Positions 52,410 to 59,768 of a stretch of DNA of 64,000 nucleotides are shown piece by piece. The stretch's first letter is position 1, and each line of letters starts with the position of its first letter. Below the pieces are notes generated by a model. It made no database searches and was not told the origin of the DNA. It saw only the letters and a list, made by a program, of their open reading frames with translations. Origin of the DNA: Undibacterium sp049340185 (lineage in GTDB: Bacteria > Pseudomonadota > Gammaproteobacteria > Burkholderiales > Burkholderiaceae_D). The DNA lies in the NCBI RefSeq assembly GCF_049340185.1, contig NZ_JBMPPC010000004.1, positions 124,001 through 188,000 of the forward strand. Direction: 5' to 3'. A program made the position numbers and the translations under genes.

Positions 52410-52832
52410 ATGAAAAAAAATAACGCCTTTCACCAAGCTGTTTTATTTTGTGTTTTTTGTGCGTCACTGCTGCTCACGGGAATGGCATCAGCCAATTCCG
52501 GCGGCAAGGAAGCCAGTGCATCCGGCGGCAGCGCAACCACCAAGCTAGAACCCTTCACCGTCAATTTATCGACCTCGGAACGCTATCTGCAAGTCAGCCT
52601 GACGCTGCAATTAGCAAACGCGGAGATAGGGGAAAAAATCAAGGTGTATATGCCTGTCGTCCGGCATTTTATTTTGCTTGGCCTGAGCAGCAAAGAACCG
52701 GCACCTTTACAAACAGGTGAAGGAAAACGCGAGCTGATAGAGGAATTACGTAATGCCGTCAATAAAGCGCTGGACGTCAAAGAGCATGATGGCGTAACCG
52801 ATATTTTTTTTGAAAATTTCGTTATCCAATAA
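52410..52832 (+). CDS. FliL-like exported protein without flagellar context
   Basis: A 140-residue protein with an N-terminal hydrophobic segment that reads like a signal peptide (FCVFCASLLLTGMASANS). A FliL-type domain follows: LEPFTVNLSTSERYLQVSLTLQL, then RHFILLGLSSKEP and REELI-like GKRELIEELRNAVNKAL, ending FFENFVIQ. True FliL is membrane-bound at the flagellar stator. No flagellar gene is near, so a divergent role is possible. I start at MKKNNAF and not at the TTG five codons earlier. Confidence 0.82.
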   Translation: MKKNNAFHQAVLFCVFCASLLLTGMASANSGGKEASASGGSATTKLEPFTVNLSTSERYLQVSLTLQLANAEIGEKIKVYMPVVRHFILLGLSSKEPAPLQTGEGKRELIEELRNAVNKALDVKEHDGVTDIFFENFVIQ

Positions 52833-52914
52833 TTTTGGAGCGAGATTTACGCCAATGTATTCCAGCGGGCTGAATGTTTTTCCGTAAATCTCGCAGGATG
52901 AAAGCATCGAATCG

Positions 52915-53508
52915 ATGTACCAATTAGTCTCGCTGGCTACGGCTGAAATAGAAATTAAAAAAAGCCGTTTTCTCGGACAACTTTATCCCGTTACCACACG
53001 TGCTGAAGCACGCTCCTTACTTCTCAATATCCGCGCCACGCACCCGAATGCCGTACATGTGTGCTGGGCATTGATTTGTGACGGAGATTCCGGGCTAGAC
53101 GATGACGGAGAGCCATCCGGCACTGCGGCCAGACCGATCTACAACGTTCTCGTTCACAAACAACTCCATAACATACTGGCTGTCGTCATACGTTATTGGG
53201 GCGGCACCAAGTTAGGCGCTGGCGGACTGACCCGCGCTTACGGGCAGGCAATTTCAGACGCGTTTAAAACTGCCGAACTACAACAAGTCGAATCATATTG
53301 CGAACGCATTTTCCATCTTCAGTTCGCCGATGAATCCAGTCTGCGCCGTTTATGCGAGCAGCATCAGATCAGTATAGTCAGCGCCAACTATGCTGACACC
53401 GTCGAGCTGCGCCTCAAGCTAAAACAGCAGCAAGTACAGGCATTTGAACAACTGGCATCCGACTTGTTACGCGGCTCTTTGCAGATGCGTGATCCTGATA
53501 TCTGCTAA
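52915..53508 (+). CDS. yigZ: YigZ/IMPACT-family protein
   Basis: A 197-residue soluble protein of the UPF0029/IMPACT family, with a ribosomal protein S5-like fold. The signature is GDSGLDDDGEPSGTAARPIYNVL, followed by LAVVIRYWGGTKLGAGGLTRAYGQA. The C-terminal DUF1949 domain covers about residues 135-197. Members are linked to translation control and are near-universal, but the substrate is unsettled. It is monocistronic here. Confidence 0.93.
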   Translation: MYQLVSLATAEIEIKKSRFLGQLYPVTTRAEARSLLLNIRATHPNAVHVCWALICDGDSGLDDDGEPSGTAARPIYNVLVHKQLHNILAVVIRYWGGTKLGAGGLTRAYGQAISDAFKTAELQQVESYCERIFHLQFADESSLRRLCEQHQISIVSANYADTVELRLKLKQQQVQAFEQLASDLLRGSLQMRDPDIC

Positions 53509-53595
53509 ATTAATTATATTAATAATATCAATTTACCCCACTACTCGCGTCATTTCCGAGATCAGCCGTAGCACCGGCAAGCTCAGCTCAAAATG

Positions 53596-53612
53596 TGTCG
53601 GAAAATTTTACA
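53596..53612 (+). promoter_or_regulatory. Upstream activator-like site (PEP-CTERM type)
   Basis: TGTCGGAAAATTTTACA differs at one position from the site 5' of the other PEP-CTERM gene (15516-15532, minus strand). It lies 63 bp upstream of the -24 element. This fits a bacterial enhancer-binding protein; PrsR is the candidate by family knowledge. Confidence 0.65.
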
Positions 53613-53674
53613 TTCCTTTACATTTTTTTCTATAAAAAAACATAAGTGCCTGAAAGAAAACATATTTTCATGTA

Positions 53675-53691
53675 TGGCATTGTTTTTGCAT
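53675..53691 (+). promoter_or_regulatory. Sigma-54-type (-24/-12) promoter of the PEP-CTERM protease
   Basis: TGGCATTGTTTTTGCAT fits the consensus TGGCACG-N4-TTGCW with GG and GC ten bases apart. The predicted transcript starts near 53701, about 80 bp before the start codon. Confidence 0.75.
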
Positions 53692-53781
53692 TAAGCATTT
53701 TCGCGAACAACGCAAATAACACAGATAACAAGCTAGTCTTAAATATCGACCATATAGAACGACCAATCTCAAGGAGAGGCA

Positions 53782-54873
53782 ATGTTACGTCAGAACAATC
53801 TTTTTAATAAAGTAGTGGGAGTGACTCTAATCGCGAGTGCATTTTTCGCAGGTCAGACACAAGCATCTCCAATCGTCGGAGGTATCGTTACTCCAACCAT
53901 TACCTCAGGCGCATTGCCTGATTCACCTGCTGCGCACGTTGATGCCAACACGCCTAACTCACCATTCTCTGGCGTTGTCAGTATCAATATCCGTTACGAC
54001 GGACAATCCTTCATTTGCTCCGGTGCATTGGTTGGCAAACGCTCGGTCGTATCTGCCGGCCACTGCGTTGATACCGACGGCAATGGTCATATCATCGACA
54101 TTAACAAACCAGGTAATGACGTTCGCGTGGTATTCAACAGCAATGGTAATGTGAACGCGTTGATCACTGCATCTGCTGTCTCAATGAACTCCAACTACGC
54201 AGGCTTTGGTAACTGCCCGGCAGGCGTTAATTCATTCTGCGTGAACGATGATATCTCAGTAATCACCTTGTCCACAGATGCACCTGCCAGCGCAAAAATC
54301 TACCGCGTCAGTTCCAATCCAGTCACATCTGGCACACATATCGTGATGGCAGGCTATGGCACATCGGGCGATGGCATTAACGGCTACACCGTGTCACCTA
54401 GCTTCTCAAAAAAACGTAGCGGTGAAAACTATGTTGACTTGTTTGACGGTGATGATGAGCAAGGTTTTGGCGGCGCGAACGAAGTGTACTATGCTGACTT
54501 TGACGGTGTGAACGCTAAAGGTGTTCTGCAAGACACCTTCTGCACACAATATGGCGTATGCTCACCAGTCCTGCCTAACGACAAAGAATCAGGCATTGGT
54601 GGTGGTGATTCCGGCGGACCGTCGTTTGTCATTGACCCAAATACGGGTGAATACATTCTGGTTGCGAATAACACTTTCAGCGGTAATTTCCAAGGTCAGG
54701 TCAAAGGATCTTTCGGTACTTACTTCGGTGGTATCTTGTTGGCCAGCTACACTGACTACCTGGTAGCCGCAACTGGTGGAGCGATCCAAATCGTTCCAGA
54801 ACCAGGCAGCATTGCTATTCTGGGACTCGGTCTGGGTATGTTGCTGATGATTCGTCGTCGCTCAAAAGTATAA
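53782..54873 (+). CDS. PEP-CTERM-sorted trypsin-like serine protease
   Basis: A 363-residue exported protease. The signal peptide ends near TQASP, and the S1 domain has the triad His94 (VVSAGHC), Asp157 (NDDISVITL) and Ser277 (GGGDSGGP). The C-terminus VPEPGSIAILGLGLGMLLMI plus RRRSKV is a PEP-CTERM signal. The enzyme should be held in or released from the outer surface by the XrtA exosortase. AAGGAGAGG precedes the ATG. It lies a few kb from polysaccharide and XrtA-linked genes and may process matrix or surface proteins. Confidence 0.93.
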   Translation: MLRQNNLFNKVVGVTLIASAFFAGQTQASPIVGGIVTPTITSGALPDSPAAHVDANTPNSPFSGVVSINIRYDGQSFICSGALVGKRSVVSAGHCVDTDGNGHIIDINKPGNDVRVVFNSNGNVNALITASAVSMNSNYAGFGNCPAGVNSFCVNDDISVITLSTDAPASAKIYRVSSNPVTSGTHIVMAGYGTSGDGINGYTVSPSFSKKRSGENYVDLFDGDDEQGFGGANEVYYADFDGVNAKGVLQDTFCTQYGVCSPVLPNDKESGIGGGDSGGPSFVIDPNTGEYILVANNTFSGNFQGQVKGSFGTYFGGILLASYTDYLVAATGGAIQIVPEPGSIAILGLGLGMLLMIRRRSKV

Positions 54874-54888
54874 GTTTTCTGATCTCTG

Positions 54889-54916
54889 AAAAAAGCGGCC
54901 TCTGGTCGCTTTTTTT
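54889..54916 (+). terminator. Terminator after the PEP-CTERM protease
   Basis: AAAAAAGCGGCC and GTCGCTTTTTTT form a short stem with one weak pair and a T tail, 16 bp after the stop codon. Confidence 0.8.
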
Positions 54917-55053
54917 ACGCCTGCGATCCTGATACTGCATCTCGTTCACATGTAAATAAAGCGCCACAGAAGTTGAAATTGCATTGCGTTTTTATTACGA
55001 ATCCGCTACGGTGAAGACTCTTCCAACTGGTAGATTTTCTCAACATCATCGCC

Positions 55054-55827
55054 ATGAAAAATATCTCCCGCCATATCTGCCTATCCCTCGTTCTGTCTAT
55101 TTTTTTTGCAACAAGTGACTGCCATGCCCAGGACTTCATCAATACGGTCAAAGCTGTTAAGCCCTCTGTTGTTGCCATTGGTACGTTTAAAAAAACACGC
55201 AGTCCCGCCGTCAGCTTTAGTGGTACGGGATTTATCGTTGGAGACGGTTTAACCGTCATTACCAATGCACACGTAGTCAATGGCAATAGCAGCCTAGAGG
55301 CGGATGAAACCATCGGCATACTTACAGGAAAAGACGATACCGCAGAATTTCGCCCGGCAACTGTCGTTGCTGTCGATGAAGAACATGATCTGGCACGCTT
55401 AAAAATTTCCGGTACGCCTTTGCCTGCACTCATGCTAGGCAATCCCGATACGGTATCTGAAGGTCAGCAAATTGCATTTACTGGCTTTCCTCTTGGTGCT
55501 GCACTAGGTTTTCATCACGCAACACACCGCGGCATTGTGTCATCCATTACCCCTGTTGCCAGGCCGGCACAAGACTCCCGTCGCTTAGATCCCAAAGTGA
55601 TTGCTCAGCTTAGGAAGGCTGCTTATTCAGTATTTCAACTCGATGCAACAGCCTATCCGGGCAATAGCGGCAGCCCTGTATACGAACCGGAAACAGGAGT
55701 CGTCATTGGCGTCATCAATATGGTATTTATTAAAGGTCTGAAAGAAACCGCCATTACGAATCCCAGCGGAATTTCGTACGCAATTCCCGTTAATTACGTC
55801 AATGATTTGCTCAAACGCAAGAATTAA
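55054..55827 (+). CDS. Trypsin-like serine protease (S1C/Deg-like, no PDZ)
   Basis: A 257-residue exported protease with a signal peptide ending near CHAQD. The triad is His73 (TNAHVV), Asp112 (EEHDLARLKI) and Ser205 (AYPGNSGSPVY), as in DegP-type enzymes, but no PDZ domain follows. A central insertion of about 20 residues (ARPAQDSRRLDPKVIAQLRKAA) lies between the second and third catalytic residues. It is a single gene that stands before the nucleotide-sugar genes. A periplasmic quality-control or signalling role is plausible. Confidence 0.88.
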   Translation: MKNISRHICLSLVLSIFFATSDCHAQDFINTVKAVKPSVVAIGTFKKTRSPAVSFSGTGFIVGDGLTVITNAHVVNGNSSLEADETIGILTGKDDTAEFRPATVVAVDEEHDLARLKISGTPLPALMLGNPDTVSEGQQIAFTGFPLGAALGFHHATHRGIVSSITPVARPAQDSRRLDPKVIAQLRKAAYSVFQLDATAYPGNSGSPVYEPETGVVIGVINMVFIKGLKETAITNPSGISYAIPVNYVNDLLKRKN

Positions 55828-56010
55828 AAAGTAAGTTTAAAAAAGGCAAACGCATCCAAATTTAGAATAAAAAATTCTCACTGGAAACATTGCTGTCATT
55901 AAAAATTATTAATATAAAGCAAGGACTTAGGCAAAACCGGAGCATCGATATTGTGGCTTTTCTGAGTATCTGTTATATTGTCTGAATATCATTATCAAAA
56001 TGGAAATCTT

Positions 56011-57291
56011 ATGGATATAGTTGGCGTCGTTGGCTTGGGTTATGTTGGATTGCCTTTAGCCGTAGAATTTGGCAAAAAAATGCAAACCATCGGCTTCGAT
56101 CTGTCAGCGAGCAAGGTTGCGAGCTACAAGCAATTTATCGATCCAACCGGTGAACTCTCGACAGAAGAATTGCGTGCGTCCACACAATTAAGTGTGAGCA
56201 CTGATCCTGCCGAATTATCACAAGCAAACTATATCGTGATCGCAGTACCGACTCCCGTTGATCTGGCACATAATCCGGATTTTGGTCCTTTGATCGGTGC
56301 CAGCGAAACAGTAGGCAAGCATTTGAAAAAAGGAACGATCGTTGTCTATGAGTCGACCGTCTATCCGGGCGCAACAGAAGAAGTTTGCATTCCCGTCCTA
56401 GAGAAGCATTCAGGACTAAAATGGAAAGAAGATTTCCACGTCGGTTTTTCCCCGGAACGGATTAATCCGGGCGACAAAGAACATACCCTGACAACGATTT
56501 TAAAAATCGTCTCCGGCGACGATGCAGATACGCTGGATAAAGTCGCAAAACTGTATGAACGCATCGTTCGTGCCGGCGTGCATCGTGCGACCAGCATCAA
56601 AGTCGCAGAGGCGGCAAAAGTTATCGAAAATACCCAGCGCGATTTAAATATCGCCTTGATGAATGAGTTGTCGATTATTTTTGACATGATCGGCATTGAT
56701 ACGCTGGAAGTTCTGGAGGCAGCTGGCACCAAATGGAATTTCCTGAATTTCCGTCCCGGCTTGGTCGGCGGACATTGCATCGGCGTCGATCCTTATTACC
56801 TGACACATAAAGCGGACATGCTGGGCTATCACCCGCAAGTCATTTTGGCAGGACGTCGTATCAACGATGGGATGGCTAAATTTATTGCAGAAAAGGTCGT
56901 CAAAGAAATCATCAAATCCGGTCATCATGTTAAAGGCTGTATTGTCAACGTATTAGGCTTAACCTTTAAAGAAAATTGTCCCGATCTGCGTAACTCTAAG
57001 GTTGCCGATATGATTTTTGAACTGCAATCGTATGGCGTTGATGTGCATATTCACGATCCGCTGGCAGATGCCGCAGAAGCGCAGCACGAATATGGCCTGA
57101 AGCTAGAAACCTGGGAACAATTACCGCTTGCAACGGTAACGATTGCAGCCGTTTCCCATCAGGAATTAATGCAACGTCCTTTGTCCGACTATCAGGCGAA
57201 ATCTATTCCGAATGGCTGCTTCGTCGATATCAAGTCGAAGTTTGACCGTGCCGCCTTGCGTGATGCGGGCTTCAGCATCTGGCGTCTCTAA
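56011..57291 (+). CDS. tviB: UDP-N-acetylglucosamine 6-dehydrogenase (TviB/VipA type)
   Basis: A 426-residue NAD-dependent enzyme that oxidises C6 of UDP-GlcNAc or UDP-GalNAc to the uronic acid. The Rossmann start VGLGYVGLPLAVEFG, VGFSPERINPGD, the catalytic loop RPGLVGGHCIGVDPYYLTHKA (Cys256) and GLTFKENCPDLRNSK are diagnostic of the TviB/WbpO group. I start at MDIVGVV; the upstream TTG frame adds 11 residues that do not fit. It lies 20 bp before the epimerase, and together they give UDP-GalNAcA, a building block of Vi antigen and B-band-like polymers. Confidence 0.93.
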   Translation: MDIVGVVGLGYVGLPLAVEFGKKMQTIGFDLSASKVASYKQFIDPTGELSTEELRASTQLSVSTDPAELSQANYIVIAVPTPVDLAHNPDFGPLIGASETVGKHLKKGTIVVYESTVYPGATEEVCIPVLEKHSGLKWKEDFHVGFSPERINPGDKEHTLTTILKIVSGDDADTLDKVAKLYERIVRAGVHRATSIKVAEAAKVIENTQRDLNIALMNELSIIFDMIGIDTLEVLEAAGTKWNFLNFRPGLVGGHCIGVDPYYLTHKADMLGYHPQVILAGRRINDGMAKFIAEKVVKEIIKSGHHVKGCIVNVLGLTFKENCPDLRNSKVADMIFELQSYGVDVHIHDPLADAAEAQHEYGLKLETWEQLPLATVTIAAVSHQELMQRPLSDYQAKSIPNGCFVDIKSKFDRAALRDAGFSIWRL

Positions 57292-57311
57292 AATATACCG
57301 GCATCAAAAAC

Positions 57312-58343
57312 ATGGCAACCTACCAAGCTATTCAAGAACAATTACAGAACCATCAGTCAACCTGGCTGATTACGGGCGTTGCAGGATTTATTGGTTCCAA
57401 TCTTCTGGAAACACTGCTGAAGCTCAATCAAAAAGTAGTTGGTCTCGATAATTTCGCAACCGGGCATCAACACAATCTGGATCAGGTAAAAGAACTTGTC
57501 GGGCCGTCAGCCTGGTCAAACTTTCGCTTTATCCAAGGTGATATCCGGCATTTGGCAGATTGCCAGCAAGCCTGCACAGGCGTCGATTATGTCTTACACC
57601 ATGCGGCACTGGGATCGGTACCACGTTCGATTGAAGATCCGCTGCTGGCAAATGAAAACAATGTCACCGGGTTTTTAACGATGTTGACGGCATCCCGTGA
57701 TGCGAAGGTCAAGCGCTTTGTTTATGCTGCGTCCAGCTCTACCTACGGAGATCATCCGGATTTACCAAAAATCGAAGACATCATTGGCAAACCACTGTCA
57801 CCTTACGCCGTGACTAAATATGTCAACGAGTTATACGCCGATGTATATGCGCGATGCTATGGAGTTGAATCGATAGGACTACGGTATTTCAATGTATTCG
57901 GTCCCAGACAGGATCCGAATGGTGCCTATGCTGCGGTGATTCCGCAGTGGATCGCAGCGCTAATCAAAAACTCCACCTTGAGCATCAATGGCGATGGCGA
58001 GACCACGCGCGATTTCTGCTATGTCGATAACGTCGTACAAGCAAACTTACTAGCTGCGTTGAGTCAGAATCCCGAGGCGGTGAACCAGATTTATAACGTT
58101 GCTCTCAATGACACGACGAGTCTGAATCAATTGTACAAAATGATGCAACAGTTATTGATGAGCAGCTTTGCGCATATTCAAACGCATCAACCCAAGTATG
58201 AACCGTTCCGTGTCGGTGATATCAGGCACTCACAGGCTGATATTACTAAGGCTAAAAATTTATTAGGCTATGCGCCAACACATAGCGTTGATGCGGGTCT
58301 CAGGGAAGCGATGGATTGGTATAAAGCGAATTTACAAGCTTAA
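57312..58343 (+). CDS. tviC: UDP-GlcNAc 4-epimerase (TviC/WbpP type)
   Basis: A 343-residue extended short-chain dehydrogenase. It has ITGVAGFIGSNLLETLL (NAD site) and LDNFATGHQHNLDQV, the catalytic SSSTYGDHPDLPK, and the Tyr/Lys pair in PYAVTKYVNE, followed by YFNVFGPRQDPNGAYAAVIPQW. This is the WbpP/TviC group, which epimerises GlcNAc or GlcNAcA derivatives at C4. It shares a transcript with tviB and serves the exopolysaccharide locus that the XrtA genes to the right imply. Confidence 0.92.
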   Translation: MATYQAIQEQLQNHQSTWLITGVAGFIGSNLLETLLKLNQKVVGLDNFATGHQHNLDQVKELVGPSAWSNFRFIQGDIRHLADCQQACTGVDYVLHHAALGSVPRSIEDPLLANENNVTGFLTMLTASRDAKVKRFVYAASSSTYGDHPDLPKIEDIIGKPLSPYAVTKYVNELYADVYARCYGVESIGLRYFNVFGPRQDPNGAYAAVIPQWIAALIKNSTLSINGDGETTRDFCYVDNVVQANLLAALSQNPEAVNQIYNVALNDTTSLNQLYKMMQQLLMSSFAHIQTHQPKYEPFRVGDIRHSQADITKAKNLLGYAPTHSVDAGLREAMDWYKANLQA

Positions 58344-58437
58344 AATCCTCTATTAACCATCTCAGAAAATATGTCGAATAATCATATACTGAGATGGCAT
58401 CGGCTATCTCGCTTGCCTTCATGAAGAGAACATTTTC

Positions 58438-59553
58438 ATGAAAAACGTCTCCGTTCATAACGGCTTTGATGAGTTTATCCAGTCCAACCCGGACGCCGTC
58501 ACTGCCCGGGGCGACGCAGATTTCTTCCTTACACTCACTTGGTTCAATAATTTAGCGAAGACCGCGTCTCCTGAACACCATCAGAAACGTATCTATTCGG
58601 TAAAAAAATCAAGCAACGGCAGCATTGGCTACACCATCTGTCCAATGTGGGCTAACGACTCAACAATGTTCGGATGGCCTGTACGTCACCTGTGTTCCAT
58701 GGCGAATTTCTACACCTCGCTTTTTCGCCCGTTTGCAGCAGGTGAGCACCATGAAGTAATACCTGACGTACCCGATCTGATCACCGCAATGACGACAGCA
58801 ACACCGCATTGGAATACGATTAATTTTCATCCTATGGATACGAGCGATCCTTGTTTCGAGGCAATTCAGTCAGCACTAGATCGAGCAGGCATCGCGATAC
58901 AAACTTATTTTTGTTTTGGTAACTGGTACCTCAACGTTAACGGCAGGTCTTTCGAAGATTATTTCATCGGTCTTCCGTCAAAACTAAAAAATACCATCAC
59001 CAGAAAAACGAAACAGCTTCAAAAGCAGCATCAGCTGACGATCAAGATCATCCAAGATAAAGATGAATTATCTGAAGCATTAAATGCCTATGAGCAGGTA
59101 TATCAGGCCAGTTGGAAAACGGCAGAAAGTTTCCCTGAATTTATTCCTGGACTAGTGACTAGCTGCGCTCGTCAAGGATGGTTACGCTTAGGTATCGCCT
59201 ACATTGATGAACAAGCTGTTGCAGCGCAAATATGGATAGTTCACCATCGCAAAGCATCTATTTACAAACTCGCCTACGACGAACGTTACGCACAATTTTC
59301 GATAGGATCGATTCTGACCGCCCGTGTCATGCAGCATGTAATTGATATCGATCAGGTGGATGAAGTCGATTATCTGACCGGCGATGATCCGTATAAACAA
59401 GACTGGATGTCTGATCGTCGTGAGAGATGGGGAATCATGGCATTTAATTTGCGTACCCTTGTTGGTGTCATCTCAGCGATAAAACATCTAGGCGGTCATT
59501 TTGTGCAATCTAAAATCAAACTGATCAGAAAGATAATTCAGCCCGGCAATTGA
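58438..59553 (+). CDS. FemAB/GNAT-like protein (PEP-CTERM/XrtA-associated type)
   Basis: A 371-residue cytoplasmic protein of the Acetyltransf_6 (FemAB-like) group. The second half carries the GNAT pattern: IGLPSKLKNTITRKTKQLQKQ, WLRLGIAYIDEQAVAAQIWIVH, KLAYDERYAQFSIGSILTARVMQHVID and VDYLTGDDPYKQDWM. Such proteins occur in exopolysaccharide and XrtA loci and are thought to acylate or aminoacylate polymer precursors. The name and substrate are inferred. It follows tviC by 94 bp. Confidence 0.83.
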   Translation: MKNVSVHNGFDEFIQSNPDAVTARGDADFFLTLTWFNNLAKTASPEHHQKRIYSVKKSSNGSIGYTICPMWANDSTMFGWPVRHLCSMANFYTSLFRPFAAGEHHEVIPDVPDLITAMTTATPHWNTINFHPMDTSDPCFEAIQSALDRAGIAIQTYFCFGNWYLNVNGRSFEDYFIGLPSKLKNTITRKTKQLQKQHQLTIKIIQDKDELSEALNAYEQVYQASWKTAESFPEFIPGLVTSCARQGWLRLGIAYIDEQAVAAQIWIVHHRKASIYKLAYDERYAQFSIGSILTARVMQHVIDIDQVDEVDYLTGDDPYKQDWMSDRRERWGIMAFNLRTLVGVISAIKHLGGHFVQSKIKLIRKIIQPGN

Positions 59554-59623
59554 TATCTTGCCTGGCAGAAAAGAGTGTTTCGATGCCGGATAAGCGCAAA
59601 AGGTACATCGCATATTGAACTCA

Positions 59624-59639
59624 TGGTATTTCAGTTGCT
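59624..59639 (+). promoter_or_regulatory. Possible sigma-54-type promoter upstream of prsT
   Basis: TGGTATTTCAGTTGCT has GG and GC ten bases apart and TTGCT at -12, but -24 lacks the CAC. It lies about 130 bp before prsT. I see no partner of the 17-bp site nearby, so this is weaker than the PEP-CTERM promoters. Confidence 0.35.
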
Positions 59640-59768
59640 CGCTATGGGAATCAAATCAAAAATGGTGTAAGCTCAAAAAATAATGACTTTTCATTAATAA
59701 AATAAGTTTTTCGCGGATTACGCAAATATTTCCTCATGAGTAGTTTTCTGAGTTAAAAGGATAAAAAT

